Assembly (NCBI GenBank): GCA_020723045.1
Contig: DYJQ01000028.1
Location: 1-11,768 of the forward strand
Direction: 5' to 3'
Length of the DNA stretch: 11,768 bases
Origin: Candidatus Micrarchaeum sp.
GTDB lineage: Archaea > Micrarchaeota > Micrarchaeia > CAILAH01
How positions within the stretch are numbered: position 1 is the first letter of the stretch; each line of letters begins with the position of its first letter. Shown here in pieces: positions 1-6,611 of the stretch. The notes under the pieces were generated by a model. It ran no database searches, had not been told where the DNA came from, and saw only the letters and a program-made list of their open reading frames with translations. The translations under genes and the position numbers were made by a program.

Positions 1-626
1 GCCATCCCCATTACAAAAGCAGAGCTATTAACAGCATTAATATCTGACATAGCTCCAGCAAATCTATTAACTGATTTTAGAAACGCTGGTTTATTAGTTT
101 CCTCAAATGAATTAGCTAACTCACTAATAATATCCTCAATGTTGTCATCAACTGCCTTGCTAATAGCAGCTTCAATATTAGCGTTAATATCATCAAGAAC
201 TGCCGCGTCAGCAGAACTAACAAGTGTAGCAATGTTATTAACTCCGTCGGTAATTGCTAAATTGACTGCATCCTCAGCTTGCTCACGGGCTGTGTCTTGA
301 AGCGTTTCTATATCAGTATTAGTATCCGGATAAAGTGAATCACGCTTTCCTTCAGCTGTGGTCAGCATAGCTTGCCAGTCATTAGTATGACTAAGGGCAG
401 TAACTAGTGCATTAAATGAGTCATATCTTGATTGATTAGCAGCAAGTTCAGCAGCTGGACTATAAGCAGTAGTGTTATCATAAGGCGAATTATCTACTCC
501 TGCTTCTATAAGCGTAACCATATCCGTATTTACATGAGAAGGAAGTCCAAGCCACTTCTCATGAATATCCTCCATGTAATCAGGATACTTAATAGCGCCA
601 CTATTTCCACCACCAGACTTACCCAT
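1..626 (-). CDS. Virion structural protein starting MGKSGGG (5' part, runs off left edge)
   Basis: The reading frame stays open from its ATG to the window edge, giving about 208 residues with no stop, so only the N-terminal part is visible. The start is well supported: GGAGG lies four bases upstream, and the ATG shares one base with the TAA of the preceding gene (TAATG), which suggests translational coupling. The protein opens MGKSGGGNSGAIKYPDYMED, then a WLGLPSH segment. The remainder is rich in Ala, Asp, Asn and Glu and looks strongly helical (for example AREQAEDAVNLAITDGV and NIEAAISKAVDDNIEDI). There is no signal peptide or membrane segment. From memory, glycine-rich MGK starts followed by a DY..(I/T)H..WL segment occur in phage structural proteins encoded after the tail nozzle, often thought to be internal or ejected proteins. 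Being a virion protein is likely from context; the exact role is inference. Confidence 0.75.
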   Translation of the reverse strand, partial: MGKSGGGNSGAIKYPDYMEDIHEKWLGLPSHVNTDMVTLIEAGVDNSPYDNTTAYSPAAELAANQSRYDSFNALVTALSHTNDWQAMLTTAEGKRDSLYPDTNTDIETLQDTAREQAEDAVNLAITDGVNNIATLVSSADAAVLDDINANIEAAISKAVDDNIEDIISELANSFEETNKPAFLKSVNRFAGAMSDINAVNSSAFVMGM

Positions 627-1048
627 TACACCTCCAAAGAAATCATTACAGTTTTAGTATCACCACCGAGCTTACTTGCCATATCAATCAATCTTTTGTT
701 ATCAGTGTACGCAACTATTTTCTTACATTGCTGAGCCTTAGCAAACTTACTCAAGCTACTAAAAGCGTTCTTATAATCATCATCACTAATCGGCGCAAGT
801 CCAGTTAGTGAGTATATCACTAAGTTTCGCTCCCCATCTATTGTATCAATCATGATGGTAGTAGTTCCAATAGCTAAGGCCCTTTTATCACTACTAAGAA
901 GCCACACATCTAGATTGCCAAGCATGATACTATTAAGCATATTAACAGATCTACTACCACTCTCATCCGCAGGTAGGCTCATACTTATTACTTGATATAA
1001 ATTGTCCCAATTTGTAGCTATCTCGTTAAGCTGTAGCTTGATTAACAT
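626..1048 (-). CDS. Small virion-associated protein, possible GNAT-like fold
   Basis: This 140-residue protein starts at an ATG preceded by AGGAGTCAGT, a good Shine-Dalgarno sequence. It overlaps the end of the upstream tail gene by 23 bases and the next start by one base, so it is tightly coupled. The middle alternates beta-type strands (LDVWLLSSDKRALAIGTTTI, then a polar turn and NLVIYSLTGL). The C-terminus has a helix and strand of the form CKKIVAYTDNKRLIDMASKL, then GG, then a final strand. That ending resembles the last part of acetyltransferase (GNAT) folds, where 'C..I.A.T.N....ma..lG' precedes the last strands. I cannot see a convincing acetyl-CoA binding Q/RxxGxG/A loop, so catalysis is doubtful and a structural use of the fold is more likely. 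Similar short proteins follow the nozzle-like gene in other phages. Gene reality is very likely; function is tentative. Confidence 0.8.
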   Translation of the reverse strand: MLIKLQLNEIATNWDNLYQVISMSLPADESGSRSVNMLNSIMLGNLDVWLLSSDKRALAIGTTTIMIDTIDGERNLVIYSLTGLAPISDDDYKNAFSSLSKFAKAQQCKKIVAYTDNKRLIDMASKLGGDTKTVMISLEV

Positions 1049-2612
1049 ACTGACTCCTGATCATCCTTTTATCTGCTAATCCCCATTTTACATTAAGCGA
1101 GCTTGGAGGGTCAATTGTAGAATAATCGCTACACTTAAGAGCAATTTTGAACTCTCTTGCTGAGCATGGTAATCTCACCCACCCATCAGGGTTTAGTCGC
1201 CTCCACTCGGTTTGACTAAAATCAGCTGATTTATCATTTCTATAATATATGGACGCGTAAATAGCTCCCTCACCAGCGTAATCAGCCTCGATAGAGTTAA
1301 TAGTTTTATAACCTGATAGATCAAAATCAATTATGTCAGTAGTTAACAAAAATTGCTTATCTCTATAACCAGCTTCATCACAAAATGCAACTTCACCTCC
1401 ATCAGTAAAACTAACCGACGTAATTATCTGATCAACTTGACAAAGTCCATTTTCTCTTAATTTGTAAGTTGTCTGATCATTGCCAATGTAGAAAGCCTTT
1501 TCCTCAGCAGAGTAATTAATCATAATTATCTGTCCGAGCATATCCAAGAAGAATTCCTTATATCCGAGCTTTGTAGCTTTTAAGTCACTTGTAAGAAGCC
1601 AAAGTTCTCCTTTATTATCAAGCATCAAGTGGGTGTAATTATCTCCATCAGCTGCTCGATAGCTTGCTATTCCAATCTCTGGTGGTAGACCAGGAAACTC
1701 ATCAATCAATCCAAAAGTTGGATAAGGCTCAAGCACTGGTCGAAGGAATGAAACTCCATGATCTCCATATACAACAACACCGCTCTCCATTGGTATGAGT
1801 CTTCTAACTCTCCCCTGCCAAGGCATTGAAATTAACCCTGATTCATTCCTCCTTAGAAAGTCAAAAATCAATGGCTTGTCACCACTATGAGCTGCACCAT
1901 CTTCGATAACTCCTGATAGCATCAACTCAGGATAGAATAACCAGAGAAGATCTCCACCGCCTATAGTCGAAAACCACACCATATTCTCGGCAATTCCCAT
2001 TTCGAGTGACAAGCCAAGTTCATGCTTATCTGCCCACTGAGCAAAGAAGCTTTTCCACTCATCGCTCCAGAATGATTCTCCATTGAAGCCACCATAGAGC
2101 GCCCTGCCCCTAAACTCACAACCGGTTTCAATATAGATATCACTCTGGACATAAGCAACATCTGGATGCCCAAGCATCTTTTCAAAGTTAGTATGAAACA
2201 CTGTTGAAGTTCCATTGAACAACATCCAAGCTTCACCCATATCGACAAAGTGCCAAGGCAAGCCAGTGTACTGAACTGAAGCTTCAACGTCACGAGATTT
2301 ATAATTGTAAAGCGTTAGTTCAGTTAGTGTCCAATCTTCTGGATGGACTCTAAAGATCCTTTGACCATCAGCAAGTAGCCAATAAACTTTGCCCTTAAAA
2401 AGCTGTGGATAAGGATAATCAACAAGATCAATTCCAGCAGCTGAGATAACTTCAAGGCTGAAAGGATTAATAGCAGGTTGCCAAGTTATCAATCTGTCAC
2501 CAAATGGCTCAGCATTTTTCAACACTGTCAACAAGCCAGAATTTTTTCGCTGCCGGAAATCTGATCTAAGCCCTTTTCCAAAATTAGCTATTTTAAGCGA
2601 GAATTCTCTCAC
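1026..2612 (-). CDS. Tail protein, probably nozzle-like beta-propeller
   Basis: A 528-residue protein beginning at GTG. The start is supported by GGAG upstream and by a GTGA overlap with the stop of the preceding gene. Most of the chain looks like repeated beta hairpins with aromatic-rich strands: GKVYWLLADGQRIFRV near residue 75, GEAWMLFNGTSTVF near 127, HLMLDNKGELWLLTSD near 330, and KAFYIGNDQTTYKL further on. This pattern fits a beta-propeller. The C-terminal 60 residues (EWRRLNPDGWVRLPCSAREF, then a DYSTIDPPSSLNVKW segment) form a separate beta-type domain with a conserved look. Beta-propeller nozzles of short-tailed phages cap the adaptor and form the lower tail tube; this gene lies soon after the adaptor-like gene, which fits. 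Alternatives are a tail stabilisation protein or another neck component. A phage tail role is fairly secure; 'nozzle' is inference from fold pattern and position. Confidence 0.75.
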   Translation of the reverse strand: MREFSLKIANFGKGLRSDFRQRKNSGLLTVLKNAEPFGDRLITWQPAINPFSLEVISAAGIDLVDYPYPQLFKGKVYWLLADGQRIFRVHPEDWTLTELTLYNYKSRDVEASVQYTGLPWHFVDMGEAWMLFNGTSTVFHTNFEKMLGHPDVAYVQSDIYIETGCEFRGRALYGGFNGESFWSDEWKSFFAQWADKHELGLSLEMGIAENMVWFSTIGGGDLLWLFYPELMLSGVIEDGAAHSGDKPLIFDFLRRNESGLISMPWQGRVRRLIPMESGVVVYGDHGVSFLRPVLEPYPTFGLIDEFPGLPPEIGIASYRAADGDNYTHLMLDNKGELWLLTSDLKATKLGYKEFFLDMLGQIIMINYSAEEKAFYIGNDQTTYKLRENGLCQVDQIITSVSFTDGGEVAFCDEAGYRDKQFLLTTDIIDFDLSGYKTINSIEADYAGEGAIYASIYYRNDKSADFSQTEWRRLNPDGWVRLPCSAREFKIALKCSDYSTIDPPSSLNVKWGLADKRMIRSQYVNQATA

Positions 2613-2914
2613 TCTACTTTCTCCGTCTCGTGGGCTTCCATCCGTGTCTTGCTGCGTTCCTTGCGTTCGCGCTTCTCTGTGCTTTCGCTTTGCTTGTCGA
2701 CCTCCCCTTTACTTTCCCCGTTGATTTCTCTACGATCAACCAAGAGTTTTTGCCCTTCCCCTTTCGAACTATTACTGGCATTAGTCATCTCCTTAATCAT
2801 TGCCTCAACTTGCTTCAGCTTTAACTCAGCTTCGTCCCTAATTTCTTTAGCGCTTTCAATCTGCTTTTTCTTCAATTTCTTAAAGCGTGCTAAGATCTGC
2901 TTTCTAACCCTCAT
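2609..2914 (-). CDS. Small, highly charged helical protein between adaptor and nozzle-like genes
   Basis: A 101-residue protein with an excellent ribosome binding site (AAGGAG, spacing near seven bases) before its ATG, so it is a real gene despite its odd composition. Residues 1 to about 45 look like one long amphipathic or coiled-coil helix (FKKLKKKQIESAKEIRDEAE, then LKLKQVEAMIKEM). The rest is low-complexity and probably disordered, rich in Glu, Lys, Arg and Ser (KQSESTEKRERKERSKTRME). The coding strand there is nearly free of T. Its TGA overlaps the GTG start of the next gene by four bases, so expression is probably coupled to the nozzle-like protein. There are no enzymatic motifs, signal peptide or membrane segments. 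I do not recognise the family. A minor virion or assembly factor is plausible from position only. Confidence 0.8.
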   Translation of the reverse strand: MRVRKQILARFKKLKKKQIESAKEIRDEAELKLKQVEAMIKEMTNASNSSKGEGQKLLVDRREINGESKGEVDKQSESTEKRERKERSKTRMEAHETEKVE

Positions 2915-2930
2915 ATCATTCTCCTTATCA

Positions 2931-3665
2931 TTATCCTTGCATCTGACTATTAGCTAATCCAACAGTCTCCCTCTCAACTGTCGAGTACTCAGGACCAGTC
3001 AATAAATCTGCAATATTAGCTGCCTGATCTCTAACCCCCTCAAAGTTTCTGTAAAACCTCTCAAGCGCTAATAGTGCGGCATGTACTAACGCCATTGGAA
3101 ACTTCACGCTCCAAGGGTTAATATCATTAGCTAATGTTAACGACTCGCTATAGAACTCACCAAGAATCGAAATCATATATGTAGCATCAAGCGGCGGCAT
3201 CCATAAGATTCCACGCTTCTCTAATGTTGGGTCAAATAATAGTTCATCAGCATCATAGCTAAAATCAGCCGCACCAAGATCAATTTGATCTGGTGCTAAC
3301 ATTATTAAATCATTAGACCAATACTTCGGAGCTCCAGTATCCAAAGACGAACTATCTTTAGCATATTGAGACTTCAAAAATCCAAGCGGTTTATAAGTAA
3401 GCTGAAACCTATTACCGCCTGACTCCATAGCCCAAACTTCCTTGGCCAAAATTAGATCAGGAACTACCAACCTAAAATCTCCAGTATTAGCCTCAAGCTT
3501 ATACCATCTAAAGTTCTCAGGTTGTGGATAGCGCTCATCAAGATACCTGCTTCCTTGCTGAATTAAAAATATATCCGAAAAAGCACTACCAGCAGTTCCA
3601 GCATCATAGAGATCATATCTTCCAGAAGCCTCTCTAAATAACTCTCTTATCTGCAACAGAGTCAT
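2931..3665 (-). CDS. Head-tail adaptor (connector) protein
   Basis: I choose the ATG giving 244 residues over an in-frame TTG five codons upstream: the ATG has GAAGG eight bases before it and lies one base after the preceding stop, whereas the TTG lies inside that gene. The N-terminus MTLLQIRELFREASGRYDLY, followed by a short acidic turn and FLIQQGSRYLDERYPQPENF, matches a pattern I know from phage adaptor proteins ('SGRYDLV ... INAGQRYLD'), an all-helical opening that packs under the portal. The middle is beta-rich (GDFRLVVPDLILAKEVWAME, then a proline-rich PPLDATYMISI segment). The C-terminal part is helical again (PMALVHAALLALERFYRNFE), typical of adaptor family endings. Position after the capsid gene and before the nozzle-like gene agrees. 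The adaptor is expected to form a ring closing the DNA-filled head and docking the tail. Confidence 0.82.
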   Translation of the reverse strand: MTLLQIRELFREASGRYDLYDAGTAGSAFSDIFLIQQGSRYLDERYPQPENFRWYKLEANTGDFRLVVPDLILAKEVWAMESGGNRFQLTYKPLGFLKSQYAKDSSSLDTGAPKYWSNDLIMLAPDQIDLGAADFSYDADELLFDPTLEKRGILWMPPLDATYMISILGEFYSESLTLANDINPWSVKFPMALVHAALLALERFYRNFEGVRDQAANIADLLTGPEYSTVERETVGLANSQMQG

Positions 3666-3666
3666 T

Positions 3667-4020
3667 TTATAAACCTTCAAATTCGTCTTCGATTTGCTTT
3701 TTTAGCTGCTGCTTTTCAATAACTTTCTTAGGTACTGTTGGTTTTGCAGCTACCTGTCTAACCGCTGGTTTCAAACTATCTGGATAATCAATAAATAGCT
3801 CAGCTGATTTTCTAAGATTGAGCCTAATCGGGTTAAGTTTATCATCATTTATAACTGCCACAACTCTATTATCGCCGATAAAACTAACCCCGTAAATTCG
3901 CTCCTTTTCGTGCAGAACAACTACTCCTTCCTTAAAGTATCTGAACCCTTTTGGGCTAAGTTCACTTTCAAGCAAGAAGTCAATTTGTTTCCTGTCTACA
4001 ATCTCTAATCGCTCAAACAT
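3667..4020 (-). CDS. Hypothetical phage protein downstream of the capsid gene
   Basis: A 117-residue protein starting at ATG, with AGGA about eight bases upstream. It is the first gene after the post-capsid hairpin and the palindromic repeat, so it may begin a separately regulated segment. Residues 1 to 80 look like a compact beta-type domain (GFRYFKEGVVVLHEKERIYG, then VSFIGDNRVVAVINDDKL). The last 37 residues are Pro/Lys/Glu/Gln-rich and probably extended then helical (AAKPTVPKKVIEKQQLKKQI and an acidic EDEFEGL end), which could bind a partner. There is no signal peptide or membrane segment. I do not recognise the family. Small genes at this position in phages are often head-completion or capsid-associated proteins, but nothing in the residues proves it. 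Its TAA is one base from the adaptor start. Confidence 0.75.
   Translation of the reverse strand: MFERLEIVDRKQIDFLLESELSPKGFRYFKEGVVVLHEKERIYGVSFIGDNRVVAVINDDKLNPIRLNLRKSAELFIDYPDSLKPAVRQVAAKPTVPKKVIEKQQLKKQIEDEFEGL
3674..3678 (-). promoter_or_regulatory. Ribosome binding site that fixes the adaptor start
   Basis: GAAGG on the minus strand, eight bases before the ATG that begins MTLLQIREL. It lies within the last codons of the preceding gene and supports this ATG over the TTG five codons earlier. Confidence 0.65.
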
Positions 4021-4034
4021 AAATCGTTCCTATC

Positions 4035-4051
4035 ATTTTGAAATTTTCAAA
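4035..4051. repeat. 17-base AT-rich repeat with palindromic core, copy 1
   Basis: The sequence ATTTTGAAATTTTCAAA occurs here and again, identically, upstream of the 187-residue structural gene. Its core TTTGAAA-T-TTTCAAA is a perfect inverted repeat with seven-base arms and one central base. On the left it continues as TATC, which mirrors the GATA on the right of the other copy. It lies between the capsid hairpin and the start of the next gene, 14 bases from the ATG. It could be an operator, part of a phage promoter or an RNA hairpin; the sequence alone does not decide. Confidence 0.7.
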
Positions 4052-4057
4052 TTAATA

Positions 4058-4084
4058 GGGAGGCAACTTAAAAAGCTGCCTCCC
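4058..4084 (-). terminator. Strong hairpin after the major capsid gene (probable terminator or mRNA 3' stabiliser)
   Basis: Read on the minus strand, GGGAGGCAGCTT pairs with AAGTTGCCTCCC around a TTT loop, giving a 12-base-pair stem (one G-U pair as RNA) that begins nine bases after the capsid stop codon. The bases following the stem are TATTAATTT, rich in T but not an unbroken run, so termination is probably partial or the hairpin protects the capsid mRNA 3' end. It is the strongest hairpin I found in a gene gap here. Confidence 0.65.
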
Positions 4085-4093
4085 AACTGAGGC

Positions 4094-5431
4094 TTAGACG
4101 ATATTATCCTGACCAACACCGTTCAAGTATCCCCAAGGACCTACGAGATTATACTCATAAGTTTCCTCAGTAAGGAACTCTTCCTTCAAACCATCAACTC
4201 GGTCGCCAGTTGACATCTTCTTCTTACGAGGATCTTCGTAGAAATCAGTGTCATCAATGACCATTCTTTTGATATTCTTCGGAGGAATAATCAGCATCGA
4301 ATAGTCATTAGTGGTTTCCCAGCTGAACAACGGATGAATCTTATAATACAGATCACCAAAGGGAGAGTGCAAAGTTGTAACTTTGAGCCCATAGTCCTTG
4401 GTTTCAGAGCTAATAGTATAAAGCGTAGCCTTTTGCACCATTCGCTTAATACCAAGGGCAGCTCCAGCACCAATCAGTGCGAAAGCCTCTCCGCCAAGAT
4501 CGCCAGATCCAGTTGAGAAAATAGCTTTCATCATTGAATCAAACCATTCCTCACCAGCTTCTAACCAAGTCTTTCCACTATAAGCGGTGGACAGCCTAAA
4601 GTTATCAACGTTGGCAGAAGCATAGGTTTTGATGAACTGGATGATGCCCATCATAGTATTTTCAGGTTTACCGTTAGCTCCAGTTCCCTCCGTTCTAATA
4701 CCCCAGATCAATGCCTTCTCACGCTCAATGCCATGATAAAGAAGTGCATTTTCTTTCTCATCAAGATAAGCATCTCGTGAGCGAATTTTAGTTCGCATAG
4801 CAGTACGAGTGATCTCAAGTGGAGTGCGAAAGATCTGAGTTAAATTGTACACATCAGTTGGATCGTAGCTAATAGCTTGAGGAATAGTTCCACCTTGGGA
4901 GTTGATTGATCCAATTACCAAGATACGATCTACAGTGGATAAATTGTAGGTTGATGCACTTGGATCATTGTCATCAGCTTCCAGCAATCTGCAAGCTACG
5001 TAAGAATTAGCTCCATTATGGACAACTTCAACGCACTTAGCTGTTACATCTACATCAGGCCGATCAGAATCACGAAGCAACACTTGATGACCTTCACGAA
5101 ACTCTTTAGCAGTTGCAAGTGCACACTTAGCGTACACAACACCACCAGCTATTCCAACAGTTGCCTGATGGGTAGCATATACATAAGAGGTAGTAAGACC
5201 AGCATCAATATAAACACCTGTAACTGCTCCAGCCTGTGTACTTAGAGTTCGTGTTTTCCAGTTGTGACGAATATCAGTCAGCTGTCCTGGACCTCGGCCT
5301 ACCATTCCCAAAATACCAGTGAGAGTAACCTCACCATTTGGAAACAGTTTGAACATTGTTTCATTCCAGCTTTGAGGCCTGGCATTGTCACTCCAATCAC
5401 CAGTTCCTCTCATACCCAAAAAAGCACTCAT
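4094..5431 (-). CDS. Major capsid protein, phiSU10-like (DUF5309) family
   Basis: A 445-residue protein with AAAGGA upstream of its ATG. The segment near residues 195-217 (YNLTQIFRTPLEITRTAMRT) and the following helix near 225-244 (EKENALLYHGIEREKALIWG) match the signature of SU10-type HK97-fold capsid proteins, where a 'V.N.TQIF..P..IS.TA' strand precedes a helix carrying 'E..LL.G.E'. Residues about 85-160 form a beta-rich insertion (EFREGHQVLLRDSD, then VTAKCVEVVHNG) as seen in that family. The length is typical. The P-domain and A-domain probably follow, with an ALIGAGAALGIKRMVQKA helix and a late strand LFSWETTNDYSMLIIPP. It assembles with the scaffold into hexamers and pentamers of the head. 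It lies after the scaffold and decoration-like genes, and a strong hairpin follows it, suiting the most abundant virion protein. Confidence 0.93.
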   Translation of the reverse strand: MSAFLGMRGTGDWSDNARPQSWNETMFKLFPNGEVTLTGILGMVGRGPGQLTDIRHNWKTRTLSTQAGAVTGVYIDAGLTTSYVYATHQATVGIAGGVVYAKCALATAKEFREGHQVLLRDSDRPDVDVTAKCVEVVHNGANSYVACRLLEADDNDPSASTYNLSTVDRILVIGSINSQGGTIPQAISYDPTDVYNLTQIFRTPLEITRTAMRTKIRSRDAYLDEKENALLYHGIEREKALIWGIRTEGTGANGKPENTMMGIIQFIKTYASANVDNFRLSTAYSGKTWLEAGEEWFDSMMKAIFSTGSGDLGGEAFALIGAGAALGIKRMVQKATLYTISSETKDYGLKVTTLHSPFGDLYYKIHPLFSWETTNDYSMLIIPPKNIKRMVIDDTDFYEDPRKKKMSTGDRVDGLKEEFLTEETYEYNLVGPWGYLNGVGQDNIV

Positions 5432-5466
5432 AATTAGTTTCCTTTCTTAATTTATCAATCTGCTTC

Positions 5467-5808
5467 TTAGCTTTCGATCAAGATCCACTGACGTCCATTA
5501 GATCTCAACGAAGCACAATCTCCAGCGTTTACGAGAGTAATATTAGTCCATCCAAGACTATCACCTCGATCTTTAATCGTCAGATTATTTGTAGCCCCAA
5601 GGGAGTAAATATTAAATGTTAAGCCAGCAGCTTCCGCAACTGATGGAAGCGTCAGCGTTCCTGCAGCCGCAGCAGTGCTCACATAAATATTCTCTTCCCA
5701 GAGCTTCAAATCCCGAGCAGTATCGGTTCCAGCTACAGTAGTCCAGAAAACAGTTTTAGCTGGCTCGGTAACTACAGCCTCGATATCTCTTTTCACCATA
5801 GAACTCAT
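5467..5808 (-). CDS. Small beta-rich virion protein, possible capsid decoration protein
   Basis: A 113-residue protein with AGGAGA seven bases before its ATG. After a short N-terminal stretch it reads as a run of beta strands separated by small-residue turns: YVSTAAAAGTLTLPSV, AGLTFNIYSLGATNNLTIKD, then NAGDCASLRSNGRQWILIES at the end. The order '.TLTLP.....G..F.I...G..N.LTI.D.G ... GD...L.SNG..W' is a pattern I know from small phage structural domains used in decoration proteins and fibre tips, where the final SNGRQW strand closes the barrel. Its position between scaffold and major capsid genes fits a head decoration or capsid-stabilising protein. There are no catalytic motifs or membrane segments. 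Gene and virion context are secure; the decoration role is inference. Confidence 0.8.
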   Translation of the reverse strand: MSSMVKRDIEAVVTEPAKTVFWTTVAGTDTARDLKLWEENIYVSTAAAAGTLTLPSVAEAAGLTFNIYSLGATNNLTIKDRGDSLGWTNITLVNAGDCASLRSNGRQWILIES

Positions 5809-5819
5809 AGCTTTTTCTC

Positions 5820-6611
5820 CTATCTGTTTCTTAATATCTCATCGATCTGCCGTTGACGAGCGCTTCTCGTATCGACTTCACGACGCTTGGAACTTAACCC
5901 AGTAGATTTAACAAAAGTTTTTTTCTTTGCCGGTTGATTACTAGTTACTTTCAAATTAAGCTCTGTTCTCACCGCCCTTTCAAGTTGTGTGAATAATTGA
6001 TCAAGTGGCATATTAGGATTTTGAGCTACCAACTGAGTAGCTCTCATTGCTACATAGGGTTTATACCTAATAAGATCTTGATTCTTCCTATAAAAGTCTG
6101 CTACACCCATCTGCAGATTTATTGAGTCATTTATAACTCGTGTCACTGACGGACTTATAGTTCTAATAGTATCCTGAATAGTTTGAATCCTAACCTTATT
6201 AAGAGCGTCATTTAATTTCTTAGCTAAAGCTACAGGATCACCTTCCTCTACATCCTCAGGCTTAAATAACTCAATAGCTTCAAGCTCCAAACCTTTAGCT
6301 TGAGGTTTAGGCTGAGGAGCAGCCGTCAATAGCTCTTCCTCAATACTCTTAAGCTGAGGTGAGCCATCTTGAAAGCCTTGAATCATAGAAGTCATCTGCC
6401 TGCGAACTTCTTCGACTGCATCAGATTCTTCCTTACCGCCTTCATCAGCTTCCTCATCAACTTCCTCACCGGCTTCCTCATCAGCTTCCTCAACCTCATT
6501 AGCATCAGTATCAGCTTCAGCTTCAGCCCAAAAGTCATCAAGCAAGCTGCTTGCACTCTCATTAGCTTCAGCTTTCTTAGTATCAGCAACCTCTTCAGTC
6601 TTCTTGTTCAT
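5820..6611 (-). CDS. Scaffolding protein for head assembly
   Basis: I place the start at the ATG giving 263 residues (MNKKTEEVADTKKAE), because AAGGAG sits six bases before it; an in-frame ATG 15 codons upstream lacks such a site. The gene overlaps the previous one by 17 bases. Residues about 29-66 are very acidic (AEAEADTDANEVEEADEEAG, continuing EEVDEEADEGG) and encoded by 12-base imperfect repeats. The middle is mainly helical, with a proline-rich linker (TAAPQPKPQAKG). The C-terminus is basic (AKKKTFVKSTGLSSKRREVD, then a RQRQIDEILRN helix), as in scaffolds whose positively charged tail binds the capsid lining. The protein has no cysteines in the visible sequence and no enzyme motifs, and sits between portal and capsid genes, the usual scaffold position. 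I see no protease motif, so it probably exits or is degraded by another factor. Confidence 0.85.
   Translation of the reverse strand: MNKKTEEVADTKKAEANESASSLLDDFWAEAEADTDANEVEEADEEAGEEVDEEADEGGKEESDAVEEVRRQMTSMIQGFQDGSPQLKSIEEELLTAAPQPKPQAKGLELEAIELFKPEDVEEGDPVALAKKLNDALNKVRIQTIQDTIRTISPSVTRVINDSINLQMGVADFYRKNQDLIRYKPYVAMRATQLVAQNPNMPLDQLFTQLERAVRTELNLKVTSNQPAKKKTFVKSTGLSSKRREVDTRSARQRQIDEILRNR
6438..6497 (-). repeat. 12-base imperfect tandem repeat encoding the acidic tract of the scaffold
   Basis: On the plus strand, units of the form TTCCTCATCAAC, TTCCTCACCGGC, TTCCTCATCAGC and TTCCTCAACCTC follow one another without gaps, with a shorter related unit at the left end. On the coding strand they give successive EExx tetrapeptides (EEAD, EEAG, EEVD). 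The frame is kept, so unit number could vary without breaking the gene. Confidence 0.75.

Noticed and set aside
432..734. Plus-strand open frame across the start of the MGKSGGG gene
   Set aside because: It overlaps two well-initiated minus-strand genes with coupled starts, and its translation has no domain-like pattern.
2649..2957. Plus-strand open frame with a hydrophobic, signal-like N-terminus, opposite the small charged gene
   Set aside because: It is the antisense of a purine-rich coding stretch, which automatically gives Leu/Ser/Phe-rich peptides. It has no ribosome binding site that I can see, and the minus-strand gene has an excellent one.
6441..6497. Possible CRISPR-like or regulatory iteron array
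   Set aside because: The units are short, contiguous, imperfect and in frame with the scaffold gene, with no spacers; they are coding repeats.
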